A stretch of 64,000 bases of DNA from Cladopsammia gracilis. Lineage: Eukaryota; Cnidaria; Anthozoa; Scleractinia; Dendrophylliidae. The notes below the pieces were generated by a model. It was not told the DNA's origin and made no database searches. It saw only the letters and a list, made by a program, of their open reading frames with translations. The number at the start of each line of letters is the position of its first letter. Position 1 is the first letter of the stretch. The translations under genes and the position numbers were made by a program. This document shows positions 45,440-56,847 of this stretch, one piece after another. The stretch lies in the NCBI GenBank assembly GCA_022457155.1, contig JAJGOT010000136.1:1472501-1536500 (forward strand), read 5' to 3'.

Positions 45440-45665
45440 GGATAAAATGGATTACTAAACACAAACTCCTAGTAGACCATTCATTATATATAATTACAAA
45501 GATAGCCTCCATAGCATACTTGCTTCGGCTCGCCACGTGACGCACATCTCCCCGAAGAGGAAAAATTGCGCGACGTGCACGTTCAGATCGAGGCCCTTAA
45601 GTGCAAATAAAAGAAACTCTATCTGGAAAAAAATACATCGTGGGAAATAAGGAAAGCTAGAGAAG
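45440..45665. repeat. segmental duplication, right copy, second part
   Basis: Matches 12310-12530; a short TTCATTATATATAATTA insertion distinguishes it. No gene evident. Confidence 0.7.
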
Positions 45666-48600
45666 AAACATCATCTGGAATACGTTTTCTTTGTGATTGT
45701 TCTCAATTCTCATTACTGATTCCTCCACCTTCGTTGCTATAAGTATGCTAACGTTGTATATTAGTGATAATTCAGAGTTTATCAGTGGCGCATACAACTG
45801 TACATGCCCCGACCTATTTTAACCACAGGCAGCGTGAGTCATGCAAAGAAAACGGATATTGGGTAACGTGAAAGTTCAAAGTAGCTTGGACTTCGCTATT
45901 CGTCTTTTGAAGAAGAGAACAGAAATTAAAATATGTGGAAAGGATAAAATAGCCCAAAAGTATAAACGACAATTCGATGATTTTAAACTCCCTTCGAGGA
46001 TCGACGTAGGATCGAAAATTCGATATCTTCCTCTTGTTGTTTTAGAATATTATTTCGAGAAAGTACTTACTAAGTACATATTTAACAATCCCCAATCCTT
46101 TAACAAGATTAGCGGCTGAGTATCTATCGACATTGCTTGCGGAAACTAAGAGAAAGAGAAAGAGACGGAAAAACAAGAGACACAACCGCCAAGCTGGGAA
46201 TGGGGGGAGGATTTTTTCCTCCTCTGGAACAATTCCGAACAATTTCGGCCGGAGCTAAGCCCACAACATTAGCGAATTTTATATAACCGTGTTTGCATGG
46301 TTTATTTTAAAAGTTAAAAATACTGAAAATTGATCAGCCGAATCCGCCGAAGTTCGTGACCTTCCATTACCGAGAAATCTTACCGAGGGCCAGTAATTGA
46401 AAGCATCGTTAATCGTCGATCGTTTGCCGTTCGGCGAGAATAGCTAGAGAGATAAAGTATCTTGCTTATACACCGCTTGCCATATGCTGTTGTACAGTAC
46501 TAGGTGAAACTAGTTCTCCTCGAGCTGTTACCACACGTAGAAGAAGACTCTTTGAAAAAAAAAAACATTTAAAAACATCAGTTTTGATAAACCATTATAT
46601 ATACCGACTTGTGGAACGTTCTTTTATACAATTGTTTTGCTACACGTTGCAGTTCAGATCGCAATAATTAATAATATCTCAGTTTAAAACAAAATATTTG
46701 CTGAAACAAGCCGGTGTAAGCTGTTGTTCTTCCGGGAAAAAAATCACGAAATAAGTTGTGGTCTAGTTGTCGCTAAAAATAATCATCATCACGGTCCTTT
46801 CTTAGTTTCTATACATGAATAATAAGCTTCACTTGATAAAATACAATTACTAATCGTCTTCTCATTTTAGACTAGTGTCTTCTCCGAACGTCTTTTTCGC
46901 TAAAAAGTTTCAGTTAATTTTATTATTTTGACTTGTGAGTCGTAGGCGTTGTTGCTCTGTGCCGTTGAAACCCAATCATTTTTTAACGCCTTTGCTTTAT
47001 GTTAAAAAATATTAATCCTTTTAAAACGGGAGGCCGATGACACTAAAGAAGCCTTAGCTTAGTGTTAATAATTCTTCTTCTTCCGTTCAGTGGCCAAAAC
47101 AACAATTCTAATTTTATTTTGTAAAATATCGATAATAAACCACAGCTTAGAAGCGGATCCAGGGGGAGTGTTTGAGGCGACATTTTACTAAACAACGAGG
47201 CTATGTAAACGCTTCGAATGGTCCGTTGCCCTATTTATCCATTACATTTTAGTCCCTTTAAAGGAAAGTTAGCTAATACAATTTAACCTTTTCGGCCTCA
47301 TAGCTGAATATTTCAGCGGTAGAATATTTTAGGTAAAAGAATCCTCCTAAATTGACAACCTGCTTTCTCTTTTCCGGAAATCCAAGTTGCCCATCTGATA
47401 TTTCGTACGCATGACGACATTTTTATCCCTTCGAAAACTAAAAAGACGCTAAATTTTCTGATGTTACAAAAGTTTGACGCGATGTTTAGATATTTCGCTG
47501 AAGTAAACTCAAGTTTTCAGTTTAATTATTTACGAATTTTTAAGATGACTAATAGGCCGCTAGCTTCCAAACACTTTTTCATCGAAACAATTCGTTGAGT
47601 GTCCCGGAATAAAGACAGTTCAGCTAGTTTTCAATTAAATTTATAATTACAGATTTTTAAGCTGAGTAATCAAGTAAAGGCTGTTCCGTACAGATATTCC
47701 ACTGAATCGATTCGTTAGGTCAGCCCCTTATCGATATTACCAGTCGCAATGAAATCACGCTATTCGCAGCCGCAATTATAGTGGTGAATTATAAAGAGTA
47801 TTGAACTTAGCTTCAAAATTATGATTGAATATCTCCGCCACTACAAAAAAAAGTAATAAGCTATTGTCGGCCTAACTCACAGTTCTCAACTCAACTTGTA
47901 GAACGAGGTTTAGATTTTCTTATAGATTGCCAAGTATGAATTAATTCTTTCAATACTGTATGCGATATTATATATTTACTATTTCAGACAATATTGTAGC
48001 GGATATGACTTGCGTAGACGGGGAAACATCATTTTCGTATGATTGTCCCGTGATGAAGTGTTGAGTGGCCAGATCATAATTTTTATGCGTGGAAAACGTA
48101 ATATTTACTATACCGTAGCGCAAACAATAAATCTACCTACCTTTCTGACTGTTCTTCACCGATGAATCACGATGAAAGTAAATTTTCCGCTTTAAATCGT
48201 ATGACTGATATGACTTCGCGATCCGCCAAAAATATAATATGACGCTTCAGCTATCTTCGTAGGGGGTTGGCAAAGACTAACACGGCTGACATTCCAAATA
48301 AAAAGAACTCACCTGCAAGCGTTAAGCCCTGTTAAAATTTTTAATCCCCAGAAATGTTATCCGCAGAAATTTACTTCACAATAGATTGAGCATACGAATG
48401 TCGCCAATATTTATTTTTTTTTTTATGTTAATAGACTTTGGCGCTGATTTGCAAACACAAAGATTGACTGACGTCGAGTTCAGTTACATAAAAGTCTGTT
48501 TTTTTTAAATAAATAAACTCATTTATAGTAGTACATTTAATATTGTTAATCCAATTATTTACGAATCTTTTATTTACCAATGGCGGGCAATACTCCATCG

Positions 48601-48683
48601 CAAGGGGAATGGTTGGGAAGGAGTGACTAAAGGGGTTGCGGAGGAGGGGAGGAGTAAACAAAGGGCTATGCCATGCTGATGAT
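45666..48683. other. gene-free stretch
   Basis: AT-rich. The only long frame (45841-46119, +, 92 codons) reads plausibly but has no recognised family or splice context. No repeats of note. Confidence 0.5.
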
Positions 48684-48845
48684 GGCTTGTTCCAGGCACC
48701 GAGATAGTGAGAAACGCGCGAAGTAAAAACAGGGAAATAATCACTCGGAAACTGGGAATCCCCCCCCCCCCCCCCCCCCCCCCCTCACCACTTTCTTTTT
48801 TTTCACTTCGCGCGTTTTCCTCTATCTCGGAGCCTGGAACAGGCT
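48684..48845. mobile_element. MITE with GCYTGTTCCAGGC ends and about 10-bp duplication
   Basis: Arms GTTCCAGGCACCGAGATAG ... AAACGCGCGAAGT and complement, with a poly-C loop (48761-48784). ATGCTGATGA occurs on both sides (48674-48683 and 48846-48855), a 9-10-bp duplication as left by Mutator-like elements. Confidence 0.78.
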
Positions 48846-49007
48846 ATGCTGATGAGTCCCACAATACCACGCAATCGCATTTCTGTCACGCTCTGAAAGA
48901 TGGCGCGGAATTCAAACAACGCAGCCACGGGTTGAATCACTAGTTGCATTGAATCTTCCTTACCTCGACCTTTCCTTACGTTTTCTTAACCTACGAAGTC
49001 CGTACCA

Positions 49008-49013
49008 TTTATT
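49008..49013 (-). promoter_or_regulatory. polyadenylation signal of the galactosyltransferase gene
   Basis: AATAAA on the minus strand about 170 bp past the stop codon. Confidence 0.5.
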
Positions 49014-49182
49014 GCTCAGAAATTAAAGCGTCTGCAAGTCTTGTTTCAGAGTAAGTTTACTACCGAGAAAACCACGATTTTACTTTTTATTGGTCCCGAG
49101 AGTTTTTCCTAATTATTAGGAAGGCATTTAGCATTTAGTTTCATTTTTACTTCCCAACACTTATCAAATTCGTTAATTTCTT

Positions 49183-50160
49183 TCATGACCTAACTTTCAC
49201 ACGATAGATTAAGTATTCCAATTCATGCATCATTTCTGGCTTAACTTGATGAAATGTATTGGGATAATCCGAGCAGCATTCGTATCCCTCCTTATAGGGA
49301 AGTGGATAGTTATATTTACGTAGCCAGCGAGGTGATCTCCCGCGGATTAGATGCTGTTCGAGAGCATATGGCATAAATGTTTCTTTGTCGCTTGAATCTC
49401 TAGTGCTGACAGGCCGCACCCCCTGTGCCTTGAGACACTTTCCTATTGCTACGTCTTCATATCTGTAGTGTTGTGGGCAACTAGGTTCCCCCATGGCCTT
49501 CTTAAATCTCCGAAGCGTTTCACGGCTGAAAACGTAGCAGGCACCTCCACTGTTATATCCCCCTTTATGAGTGAACATTCTCCCAATATAATGAGGATCG
49601 GAGGTGTTCAACTTGGACAGCATGTAGCGAATATTTTCAATGATGACGTAACTGTCGTCATCCGCTTTCAAGAACCAATCAGCATCATTAACATGGTGCT
49701 GATAAATGTACTCCAAAGATGCGCGGGCTTTGTCAAACAAGTGATGTGGCTCTTCTATCACATTAAGCCCGATTGCCGGGAAGCTAGGATCTGCTTTCGA
49801 ACTGAAAAACAGAAGGATATCGCAGCGCTTTCCCCACGTATCTCGCACTGATTTTGCTCTTTGAGGTATGTTGGTTGGGTTTGTCATTATCCAGCATAAG
49901 ATTCGCGGATTGAGATTAGCTTCCTCGTGAGTAGTCCTATTCTGCTTGAGAACATTGTCTGCATCAGCCTTGTATTTACGACTAGTACTGTTCCTTTGAA
50001 TTAGATCCACAGTATTTGTCTTGTGGTCTAGATCTGAATCGACGTATTCGTGTAAATACTTCATGTAATTGCTATGCTCAAGTATAAACACTGTCACCAC
50101 ACCTATTGCTAGACCCCAGGTAAAGGCAGACAGCATTAAGAGAGTAGGAATTTGCGCCAT
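49183..50160 (-). CDS. C1GALT1: core-1 beta-1,3-galactosyltransferase (T-synthase), C1GALT1-like
   Basis: 325 residues from the ATG at 50160. The frame is open further upstream, but a splice-acceptor-like CGGGTTTTCAG near 50231 and the normal type II layout favour this start. A short cytosolic N-terminus is followed by one membrane segment (about 5-27), a stem, and a glycosyltransferase-31 domain from about residue 85. Visible motifs: RAKSVRDTWGKRC (101-113), metal-binding KADDDSY (165-171), GGYNSGGACYVFS (200-212), YEDVAIGKCL (234-243) and ECCSDY (294-299). The family transfers galactose from UDP-Gal to GalNAc on Ser/Thr in the Golgi, making core-1 O-glycans. All key motifs are intact. Length is slightly below the vertebrate enzyme. 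The coding part is one exon. Confidence 0.93.
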   Translation of the reverse strand: MAQIPTLLMLSAFTWGLAIGVVTVFILEHSNYMKYLHEYVDSDLDHKTNTVDLIQRNSTSRKYKADADNVLKQNRTTHEEANLNPRILCWIMTNPTNIPQRAKSVRDTWGKRCDILLFFSSKADPSFPAIGLNVIEEPHHLFDKARASLEYIYQHHVNDADWFLKADDDSYVIIENIRYMLSKLNTSDPHYIGRMFTHKGGYNSGGACYVFSRETLRRFKKAMGEPSCPQHYRYEDVAIGKCLKAQGVRPVSTRDSSDKETFMPYALEQHLIRGRSPRWLRKYNYPLPYKEGYECCSDYPNTFHQVKPEMMHELEYLIYRVKVRS

Positions 50161-50224
50161 AGTGTTGCTCAATACTTTACTGGGTGTAGCCTCTCCTGCA
50201 GTATCGCTCCTTAATTGGCAATTA

Positions 50225-50235
50225 CAAACCTGAAA
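50225..50235 (-). promoter_or_regulatory. probable splice acceptor upstream of the galactosyltransferase start
   Basis: On the minus strand TTTTTTCACACGGGTTTTCAG is followed by GTTTGTAATTGCC, about 70 bases before the ATG. It implies a non-coding first exon further right. Confidence 0.45.
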
Positions 50236-50355
50236 ACCCGTGTGAAAAAATCCATTATTTTTAAAGTGAATAAGTGGCAAAGGACCGCATACTAAAATGC
50301 TGCTGGTGTACGTAGGATATTGAGAAAATCTAATCGGCCAAAAATATGAATACAA

Positions 50356-50846
50356 ATAAAGTAAGCGATGCTGATACTACGTAAAACACTTAACGCGACA
50401 ACTATATGATAGAGCCAAAACTGAAGGCCAAAATGCAACTGTGGACAGCTGTTTCGACCTGGTTGGGTCTCGGCAGCACGGTGAGCAGCAAACTGAATAC
50501 ATCAACCAGCACGAACGCCAATTCTCCACTTTAGAAACGAGAAGAAAACTGGACCGAGTGAACTTTCGCAACGACTTCTGGGATCGTTACAAGGGAACGC
50601 TTCTTTTGTCTCTGTCCCATTAACAGTCCCAGAAGTCATTGCGAAAGTTCACTCGGCCCAGTTTCCTTCTCGTTTCTAAAGTGGCGAATGGTCTATAAAG
50701 TGTATTGCACGTGGTGATGATATCAGCTGAGCTCAAAATCAAATGTTTGCCAACTCTCCACGGTTGCACTTTGGCTTTTAGTTTGGCCTCTATCATGTCG
50801 TTGTCTCGTTAAGTGTGCTACGTAGTATCAGTCTTGCTTACTTTAT
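50356..50846. mobile_element. double-hairpin MITE next to the galactosyltransferase gene
   Basis: Outer arms begin ATAAAGTAAGC and contain CTGATACTACGTA and GACAACNANATGATAGAGCC; the right arm is complementary. Inside lies a second inverted repeat (about 50519-50585 against 50625-50690, with TCTCCACTTTAGAAACGAGA). A shorter relative is at 57290-57570. Sequence just left (50289-50355) also matches the flank of that relative (GTGTACGTAGGAT), so the repeat probably extends toward the gene. Confidence 0.78.
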
Positions 50847-51655
50847 CATTATGTTAAAGCCGAGTGTTAACTGTTAAATCCACTCTATTCGTTATATATT
50901 AAGGGGCTGTCATGGAGATTTGGTGTGAGTCATTTCAAAAACCAAAAACTGTGTTTGTATTAACAGAAACCAGGAGCCTATTACCCGCAGAAACCGAAAA
51001 ATGATGGTCTAGTTTTCCAATAACTTATCACAGAAAATGTAGCGAAACTGTTGATCATGTGTCTTTCTAATCATCGGGACTGGGTCTTAAAGGGACTCTG
51101 CCACCTAATTTTAGAAAAGCCAAAAAACATATTTGTTTCAACGGAAACCTTAAAATAACGGTCCAGTTTTGTTAACAAATACTCTTCAAATGCACAGAAA
51201 CTAGAGTATATTCGTTATCTTTGGCTGCGGATGGCCAGGATGGAAATGGATTGCAACTTGAAAAAATTGGCCAATTTTTTCAAGTTCCTCCCAAGAGTCG
51301 TGGAAAAATCGCATAAAAACTAATTATGGTTTGTTCTTCCTTGAAGAAATCACTTGATATTATCTTCTTGATGTTCTAAAAGCAATTTTATGTTTGAGCA
51401 AAGGTACTTTGTCATATATTTAGTGTATTTTGACCAAAACACAGCAAAATCTGCGTGACAATACCCCTTTAATGAATTACAACATGACAAAAGTTAGCCT
51501 GACTTTTTTCAAGTTCCGGCACTTCGTTTCCAAAATAGGCCAGAACAGACCAAAAATTTGTTTATTTCTTAGTATTCTTAATGTTTTAGTGCTATTTTCA
51601 AAATGGTACTAAAACATCAATTGTAAATGCAGCTATTTCAATGAAAGTTGTCTGG
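50847..51655. other. gene-free stretch
   Basis: No gene or element ends recognised. CCACCTAATTTTAG-type words and AT-rich filler only. Confidence 0.4.
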
Positions 51656-51860
51656 AGAAATTTCAAGACCGCAAGGCATTGTGGGTTCACATGCTGAATG
51701 TATTTCAAATACTCTTCACAGGACGTCGGCTTCATACAGCGATGACCTTAGGGTCAATGATTTTTAAGCATGTCTGAAAGATGTTGTGATCGATACGCCA
51801 GGCGGTACGGATTTAAGCAAGATGAGCTGGATCCGCAATGCCTTGCGGTCTTGGAAATTC
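51656..51860. mobile_element. hairpin MITE, GAAATTTCAAGACCGCAAGG ends
   Basis: Inverted ends of about 25 bp (AAGACCGCAAGGCATTG and complement). Non-coding. Confidence 0.6.
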
Positions 51861-51873
51861 AATGCTGATTAAC

Positions 51874-52424
51874 GGAAAACGACTATATTTGTAAAATATC
51901 CAATATTTCGAAAGGCACGGCCTTTCTTCTTCTTCAGAGTCTTACAGATAATAACTCGTAAGGCAAAAAACGTTACAATTTGAAAGGCGGCGGGGAATTA
52001 AATATGATACCATAACAGCATAAACTGAAGTGACAAAGTAAATGTAGTTATCCGTAAATAACGAAGCAATATATAGAGAATAAGAAAAACAAGCAACACG
52101 ACACCATAGTTAATATGACTAATGGAAAAAGAAAAGATGTTATGTTTCGTCTCTTCTATTTAAACCTAAAGGTTCCAGGGTCTGACCTCTCTTAATAAGA
52201 TATGCTTCTTTTGCTTTTTGTACACCGTCAAGATTAGTTTTAACGAGTTCAAGAGGAATTAGTTGCATATCAGTAGCGGTAAGTTAGAAAGAAAATGTTC
52301 TGAGACTGCAGTAGGTTTAGAGATGTTAGTTTTTTGCCTTACGAGTTATTATCTGTAAGACCCTGGATAAGAAGGGCTGTGCCTTTCGAAATATTGGATA
52401 TTTTACAAATATAGTCGTTTCCTT
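51874..52424. mobile_element. 551-bp TIR element, GGAAAACGACTATATTTGT ends
   Basis: Arms of about 90 bp: AACGACTATATTTGTAAAAT, ATTTCGAAAGGCACGGCC, CTTACAGATAATAACTCGTA and the complements at the right. It lies directly beside a repeat shared with 43440-43620. Non-coding. Confidence 0.75.
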
Positions 52425-52682
52425 GCCGTTTATGAGCCTTGCTTTTTATCAAATCGTTTAATTATTTTATAGCTGATTAGATCCTTTACTACAGGATCCG
52501 GTGCTTCTATTTCGTTACGGTGGTCTTTGCGAATACAGTTACTTGGAAATTCAGTCTGATCTTCAGACAACCTTTATTGAAATAGCTGTAATTAAAGGTA
52601 TTGTCGCATGGCTTTGACCAAACAAGGTCACAATTCCCATAACACTACACCTTTAAAAATCGAGTGCGCACTTTGTTATAAA

Positions 52683-52711
52683 CGCGCGTGAAGCGCGCGT
52701 GAAGCGCGCGT
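52683..52711. repeat. GCGCGCGTGAA triplicate
   Basis: Three tandem copies of CGCGCGTGAAG in otherwise AT-rich DNA. Confidence 0.7.
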
Positions 52712-52723
52712 GAATTGATATTA

Positions 52724-53081
52724 GGGAGCTTAAGCAGCCACGACAGCTACGAACGACATCGAGAACGGCACAAAACAATAGTTTAAGCCTCTGCACGTGC
52801 GTTTTCCATTTTGGTACATTTCTTTGCCGTTCCCTGCAAAACAACAACGCCAAATGATCAAATTATAGGTTTCGTGGAAAACATGAAAACACGACGGTTA
52901 AGTTTACTCTCTCTATGATTTGAACTTGAAAGCGGTCCCTACAAATTAATCTCCTGGACAATCCAGTCACGTTAGACAAACTAAACAAATTGGAACAACT
53001 ACAAGGTAGCGTAAAATAGCGCGAATTCTTTTTTCAAGTGACGTTTTCCTTGGCGTTGCCGTCGTCGTTGCTTAAGCTCCC
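52724..53081. mobile_element. MITE with GGGAGCTTAAGCA ends, TA flanks
   Basis: GGGAGCTTAAGCA then CCACGACAGC at the left; complement TGCTTAAGCTCCC at the right; TA at both borders. 358 bp, non-coding. Confidence 0.75.
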
Positions 53082-53742
53082 TAATTTCGATTACTTCATT
53101 CCTAGACGAGCAACTGAGTTGACTTCTTTTAAATCAAATGCGTTGAACGGTGCCTTGAAATTTTCAAGTGTTCTCCAAATTTACTTTCTGCTCGATTAAC
53201 CGCTACAAGTTCACAGAGTACTCGTTTGCTCGTATTCGCATCATTTTTCGAGTCAGTGCTCGCATGCAGGGTTTCTCGAATGGTCGAGTTTTTGCAAATC
53301 GTGTTTTTGGTTCAGAAATAAATCTACCTCTGGAATATACTTAACATATATCTTGTTTAAATTCACAGAAAGCGTCACAGTTTGAGAACCTCCGCTAATT
53401 TACCGTCCAAAAACAGCTAAACTTCAGATTGAAACTATTAAAGCACCTTACCAAATTTTGACCAGTAGTTTTTTTCCAAAGCCGTGTTCGTTGCCTGCAA
53501 AACAAGTTAACTTGATCAATGTATGCTCGTGTTCGCAAAGAATAACGGTGTTGTCTCATGCTCGCAAAGACCATTTGATATCACCCCCAATTTATGCACA
53601 CGTTATATTCTTATGAGTAATCAACACAATGCCTGAGGCAAGCCGACGGCTAGGAAACGCTTTCATCACAAAAGGATTTTCTCCTACTCCTCGCCCTCGC
53701 TAAGAAACGCCAAACGACTGAATATTAAACATGGTCGTGCTC
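53082..53742. other. no feature seen
   Basis: AT-rich sequence without recognisable coding or repeat structure. Confidence 0.4.
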
Positions 53743-53921
53743 ATTCTCTATTTTCGAATTGCCCATAATACACTTTGTTTGCCCCCCAAATTTTGCATAA
53801 ATTATTGTTTTGAAATGCTCTTGGGAATATGCAGTCCTCCCAAGAGCATTTACAAACAATAGTTTATGCAAAATTTGGGGGGCAAACAAAGTGTATTATG
53901 GGTAATTCGAAAATAGAGAAT
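53743..53921. mobile_element. hairpin MITE, ATTCTCTATTTTCGAATT ends
   Basis: Arms of about 80 bp are almost perfect complements (CCCATAATACACTTTGTTTG, CCCCCCAAATTTTGCATAAA). The loop is about 20 bp. High identity suggests recent origin. Confidence 0.82.
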
Positions 53922-53972
53922 TCTGAATTTCATGCAAACTTGGTTCTCTGATTTCCAATGTCGTGCATTTGG

Positions 53973-54108
53973 TTTGAACAGTGTTGAAACAGTGTTAAAA
54001 CAGTGTTAAAACAGTGTTAAAACAGTGTTGGAACAGTGTTAAAACAGTGTTAAAACAGTGTTAAAACAGTGTTAAAACAGTGTTAAAACAGTGTTGGAAC
54101 AGTGTCCT
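53973..54108. repeat. 11-bp minisatellite
   Basis: About 12 tandem units of AAAACAGTGTT with GGA variants; two GTTGGAACAGTGTT units mark a higher-order repeat. Confidence 0.92.
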
Positions 54109-54162
54109 CTTCATGACTGATATATCGTGTTTTCATGATTATGGTCAGGAGGTCGCTTAAAG

Positions 54163-54385
54163 GGGGGTGGGATGAAGATATTGAGGGGGGGGGGCTCCGA
54201 AAATTTTAGACACCCGAAGGGGGGGCTCTGAAAAAATTGTTGGGCTAGGAGGGGGTCTCCAGGGGGGCTCTGAAATTTTTTCGACTACAGGGGGGGGGGG
54301 TCTCCTAAAAAATTGAACCGCTAGCGAGGGGGGCTGCTAACATTTCAAGCTTCGAGTTTCCGTATTCTTCATCCCGCCCTTGTCA
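54163..54385. mobile_element. G-rich element, GGGATGAAGATA ends
   Basis: GGGGTGGGATGAAGATA at the left faces TATTCTTCATCCCGCCC at the right. The interior has four GGGGGGCTCYGAAAATTTT-type units and several long G runs, so the G strand could form quadruplexes. Confidence 0.55.
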
Positions 54386-54575
54386 TACTAAATGAACTTT
54401 CCCTTTTTTTATTTGCTTCTGCTTCTGTTTTTCTGCCGTAAGGATCAGTTTGCCGGGTTTTTTTTGCTTCACTTCAAGTATTAATACTGATCTAGGTCTG
54501 GAAACCAGATCCGGCCATTCTCAACGGTTTGTTGCAGTGATCGTGCATTCTATGTTTCTACTTTCCTTAAGCCTG

Positions 54576-54576
<1 letters not shown>

Positions 54577-54606
<30 letters not shown>

Positions 54607-54720
54607 CCTTTATTTAAAAACACGGTAAATACATCAGGTATTAATAATTTAACATAAAACTACAACTTAATACGAAACTATGTATGAATTAATCTTATAT
54701 AATTGCTGCGAGCCCTTTGG
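54577..54720 (-). mobile_element. probable LINE 3' tail
   Basis: An ATC/ATG microsatellite followed by ACCTTTATTTAAAAACACGG. On the minus strand this reads as a 3' end with AAATAAAGG and a microsatellite tail, as in several animal LINE clades. No coding part is visible. Confidence 0.4.
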
Positions 54721-54925
54721 CGAGCAGCACACTAATCGTGACAGGCTCCCTGGGTTTCATTTGACCGAGTGAGACCTGGGCGCTTTATATACGGCGCAAT
54801 AGCTCGTTTTGAGGATTTCGTGGACTTTTTCGTGGACTATGATTTTGAGTGAGGATGCAGTATGTATCGTCAGCGGCAGTAGTTGTATAATTCTGCGTGG
54901 TCAGGATAGGTCTGAACATGTACAA

Positions 54926-55750
54926 CTGTATTAGTAACTGTAAAATCAACTGTATTAGCGCGCGCGAAAATAGCGAATTAATTTCGCGATCATATGGCGA
55001 GTAAAATTGTCATTTTAAGAGGAAACATGATTGGTTTTGAACGGCTGTATTAGCAACTGTAAAAACAACTGTATAAGCGCGCGCTAAAATTGCGAATTAA
55101 TCTCGTGATCATGTGGCGAGTAAAATTAGGAGACTTTAGATCGGACGACGAGTACGAGATTGAGTACGAGTACGACTTTTAAAACTTAGTTCGCCGTACT
55201 CTAAAGAACCATTTACCACACAAATTTTATACCTAGAGTCTTCTTATCTTCTGGTTTGCAACAGGAGGGACCGATAGTTTTGGGGACGTGACTGGCTTTA
55301 AATTCAAAAGTCGTACCCGTACTCAATCTCGTACTCGTCGTCCGATCTTAAGTCCCCTATTGTCATTTTAAGAGAAAACGATGATAGGTTTTGAACAACT
55401 GTATTAGCAACTGTAAAAACATCTGTATTAGCGCGCGCTAAAATTGCGACTGAATTAATCTCGCGATCATAGTCATTTTGAGAGAAAACGATGAATGTTA
55501 TCGAGTTTCTAAAAGTAGTAATTTCTCTCGAGTCTGCAATTGCATGGTTGAAAGATAAAAAAACCTGATAAAGAGCAACCACACAAGTACGGAGTGTGAC
55601 GCTTTGTTTTTTTGAGCAATTTTTGAGTGACATTTTGTTGTTTTTTTAACTTGTCAAATTTGAATTTTTGCCATTTTTGAACTTTAATTAGTACTTTGCT
55701 GACGCAATTTGATGACATTAAATGCACTATTTCAGCGCGCGCTAATACAG
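54926..55750. repeat. 119-bp tandem repeat, three units, with an inverted end copy and an inserted hairpin
   Basis: Units start at 54926, 55045 and 55399, each with CTGTATTAGNAACTGTAAAA, TATTAGCGCGCGC and GCGATCATATGGCGAGTAAA. The second unit is split by the hairpin 55129-55352. GCGCGCGCTAATACAGTTG near 55735 is the unit's start in reverse, so the whole may be one element with array ends. Confidence 0.7.
55129..55352. mobile_element. hairpin MITE inside the 119-bp repeat
   Basis: Arms GGAGACTTTAGATCGGACGA and CGAGTACGAGATTGAGTACG with complements at the right end (CCGATCTTAAGTCCCC). It interrupts AGTAAAATT|GTCATTTTAAG, which is continuous in the first unit. Confidence 0.75.
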
Positions 55751-56334
55751 TTGGTTTTTCGCTATATAGCGCGGCACTCTTAAAGGTAACCAAAGCCGAG
55801 GTTACGCAGAGTTATCATGCAAACACAATTTTATCATTCGCTGGAAGAAGTCATGGAAACTATCGGAAAATATGGATTACGAAATCCTTTAGCTTGCGAC
55901 CGCTGACCAATGTTTTTGTTGAAGTTAATCGCCCCGTCCGGGCCTCGTTTAATTTTGCGTCAAATTTCCCACTATGTAGCACGAGGGAGGAAAGATTGCG
56001 TGACAAGCCCTAAGGCGGAGCAAACCCCTCCTCGTCGTATACCCGGGGGCATAAAACATTACAAGCTAAGCAATGGAAAACGACGAATTCTGTACTATTT
56101 AGTACTATATTTATATTTAACACAAATTCATGCTTATTATTCAAAAAATTCACTTACATTTTTGGGAAAATATGTACAAAAAAAAAACAGTAATCATAAC
56201 ATAGCCTATTGACAATCATAAGTATTGACACTAAACTGTATTTGATGAGTAACATCGCAGCACTTCACTGGCTCTCAGCTATTTCTAGTTTAAAAAATAT
56301 AGCAAACTATTAAAGAAAAGTAAACAAAATAAAG

Positions 56335-56640
56335 CCTGTTTTACATGAATGCCGTGTCGGAATTAATTAACAATCGTCGGAAATTAGTCAGAGAAGTTGC
56401 TTGCCTAGCAGCTAACGGTAGACTGTTCCAGAGGACTGCACCACTGCACTATAGGCAAAGCTATTTTTGTAATAGTTAGTACGTGGCAATGGTATTGCAA
56501 GCTTATTATCAGAATCCCGCAAATTGTAAGAAGTAATCACATCACTCTGCTGAATAAATTTAGAGGACAAATAATTCGGTGCGAGGTCGTTTAAGGACTT
56601 ATAGACCATCTCAGCCTTTAATTTTTGACGTCGAGTTTAT
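56335..56640 (-). pseudogene. C-terminal fragment of a LINE reverse-transcriptase ORF
   Basis: The minus frame reads MVYKSLNDLAPNYLSSKF, then YNLRDSDNKLAIPLPRTNYY and KNSFAYSA. After a one-base shift it continues VLWNSLPLAARQATSLTNFR to a stop. This is the familiar tail of many animal LINE ORF2 proteins (CR1/RTE-like; exact clade not assigned). The 5' part is missing (truncation near 56640), and the frameshift adds to its decay. Confidence 0.82.
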
Positions 56641-56847
56641 AAATTGTCCCAATAAGGAATAAGGAAGAACAAATCGCCAAAGCCGGGATGAAAGCAACAA
56701 AAATTAACTAAAAGAGACAAAACAACGGCGAAAAGAGTGAAAATTTCACAAGAATCGGGCGATATTGATTTCTTGTATATACATAAAAAGCAAAGAACCG
56801 CGAATGAAAATGCTGCCGGTGTACGTAGGATCTGTAACAGATCTAGT

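Noticed and set aside
45841..46119. 92-codon plus frame with coding-like composition
   Set aside because: ATG-started but no family, no splice context and no duplicate to show conservation; left as undecided.
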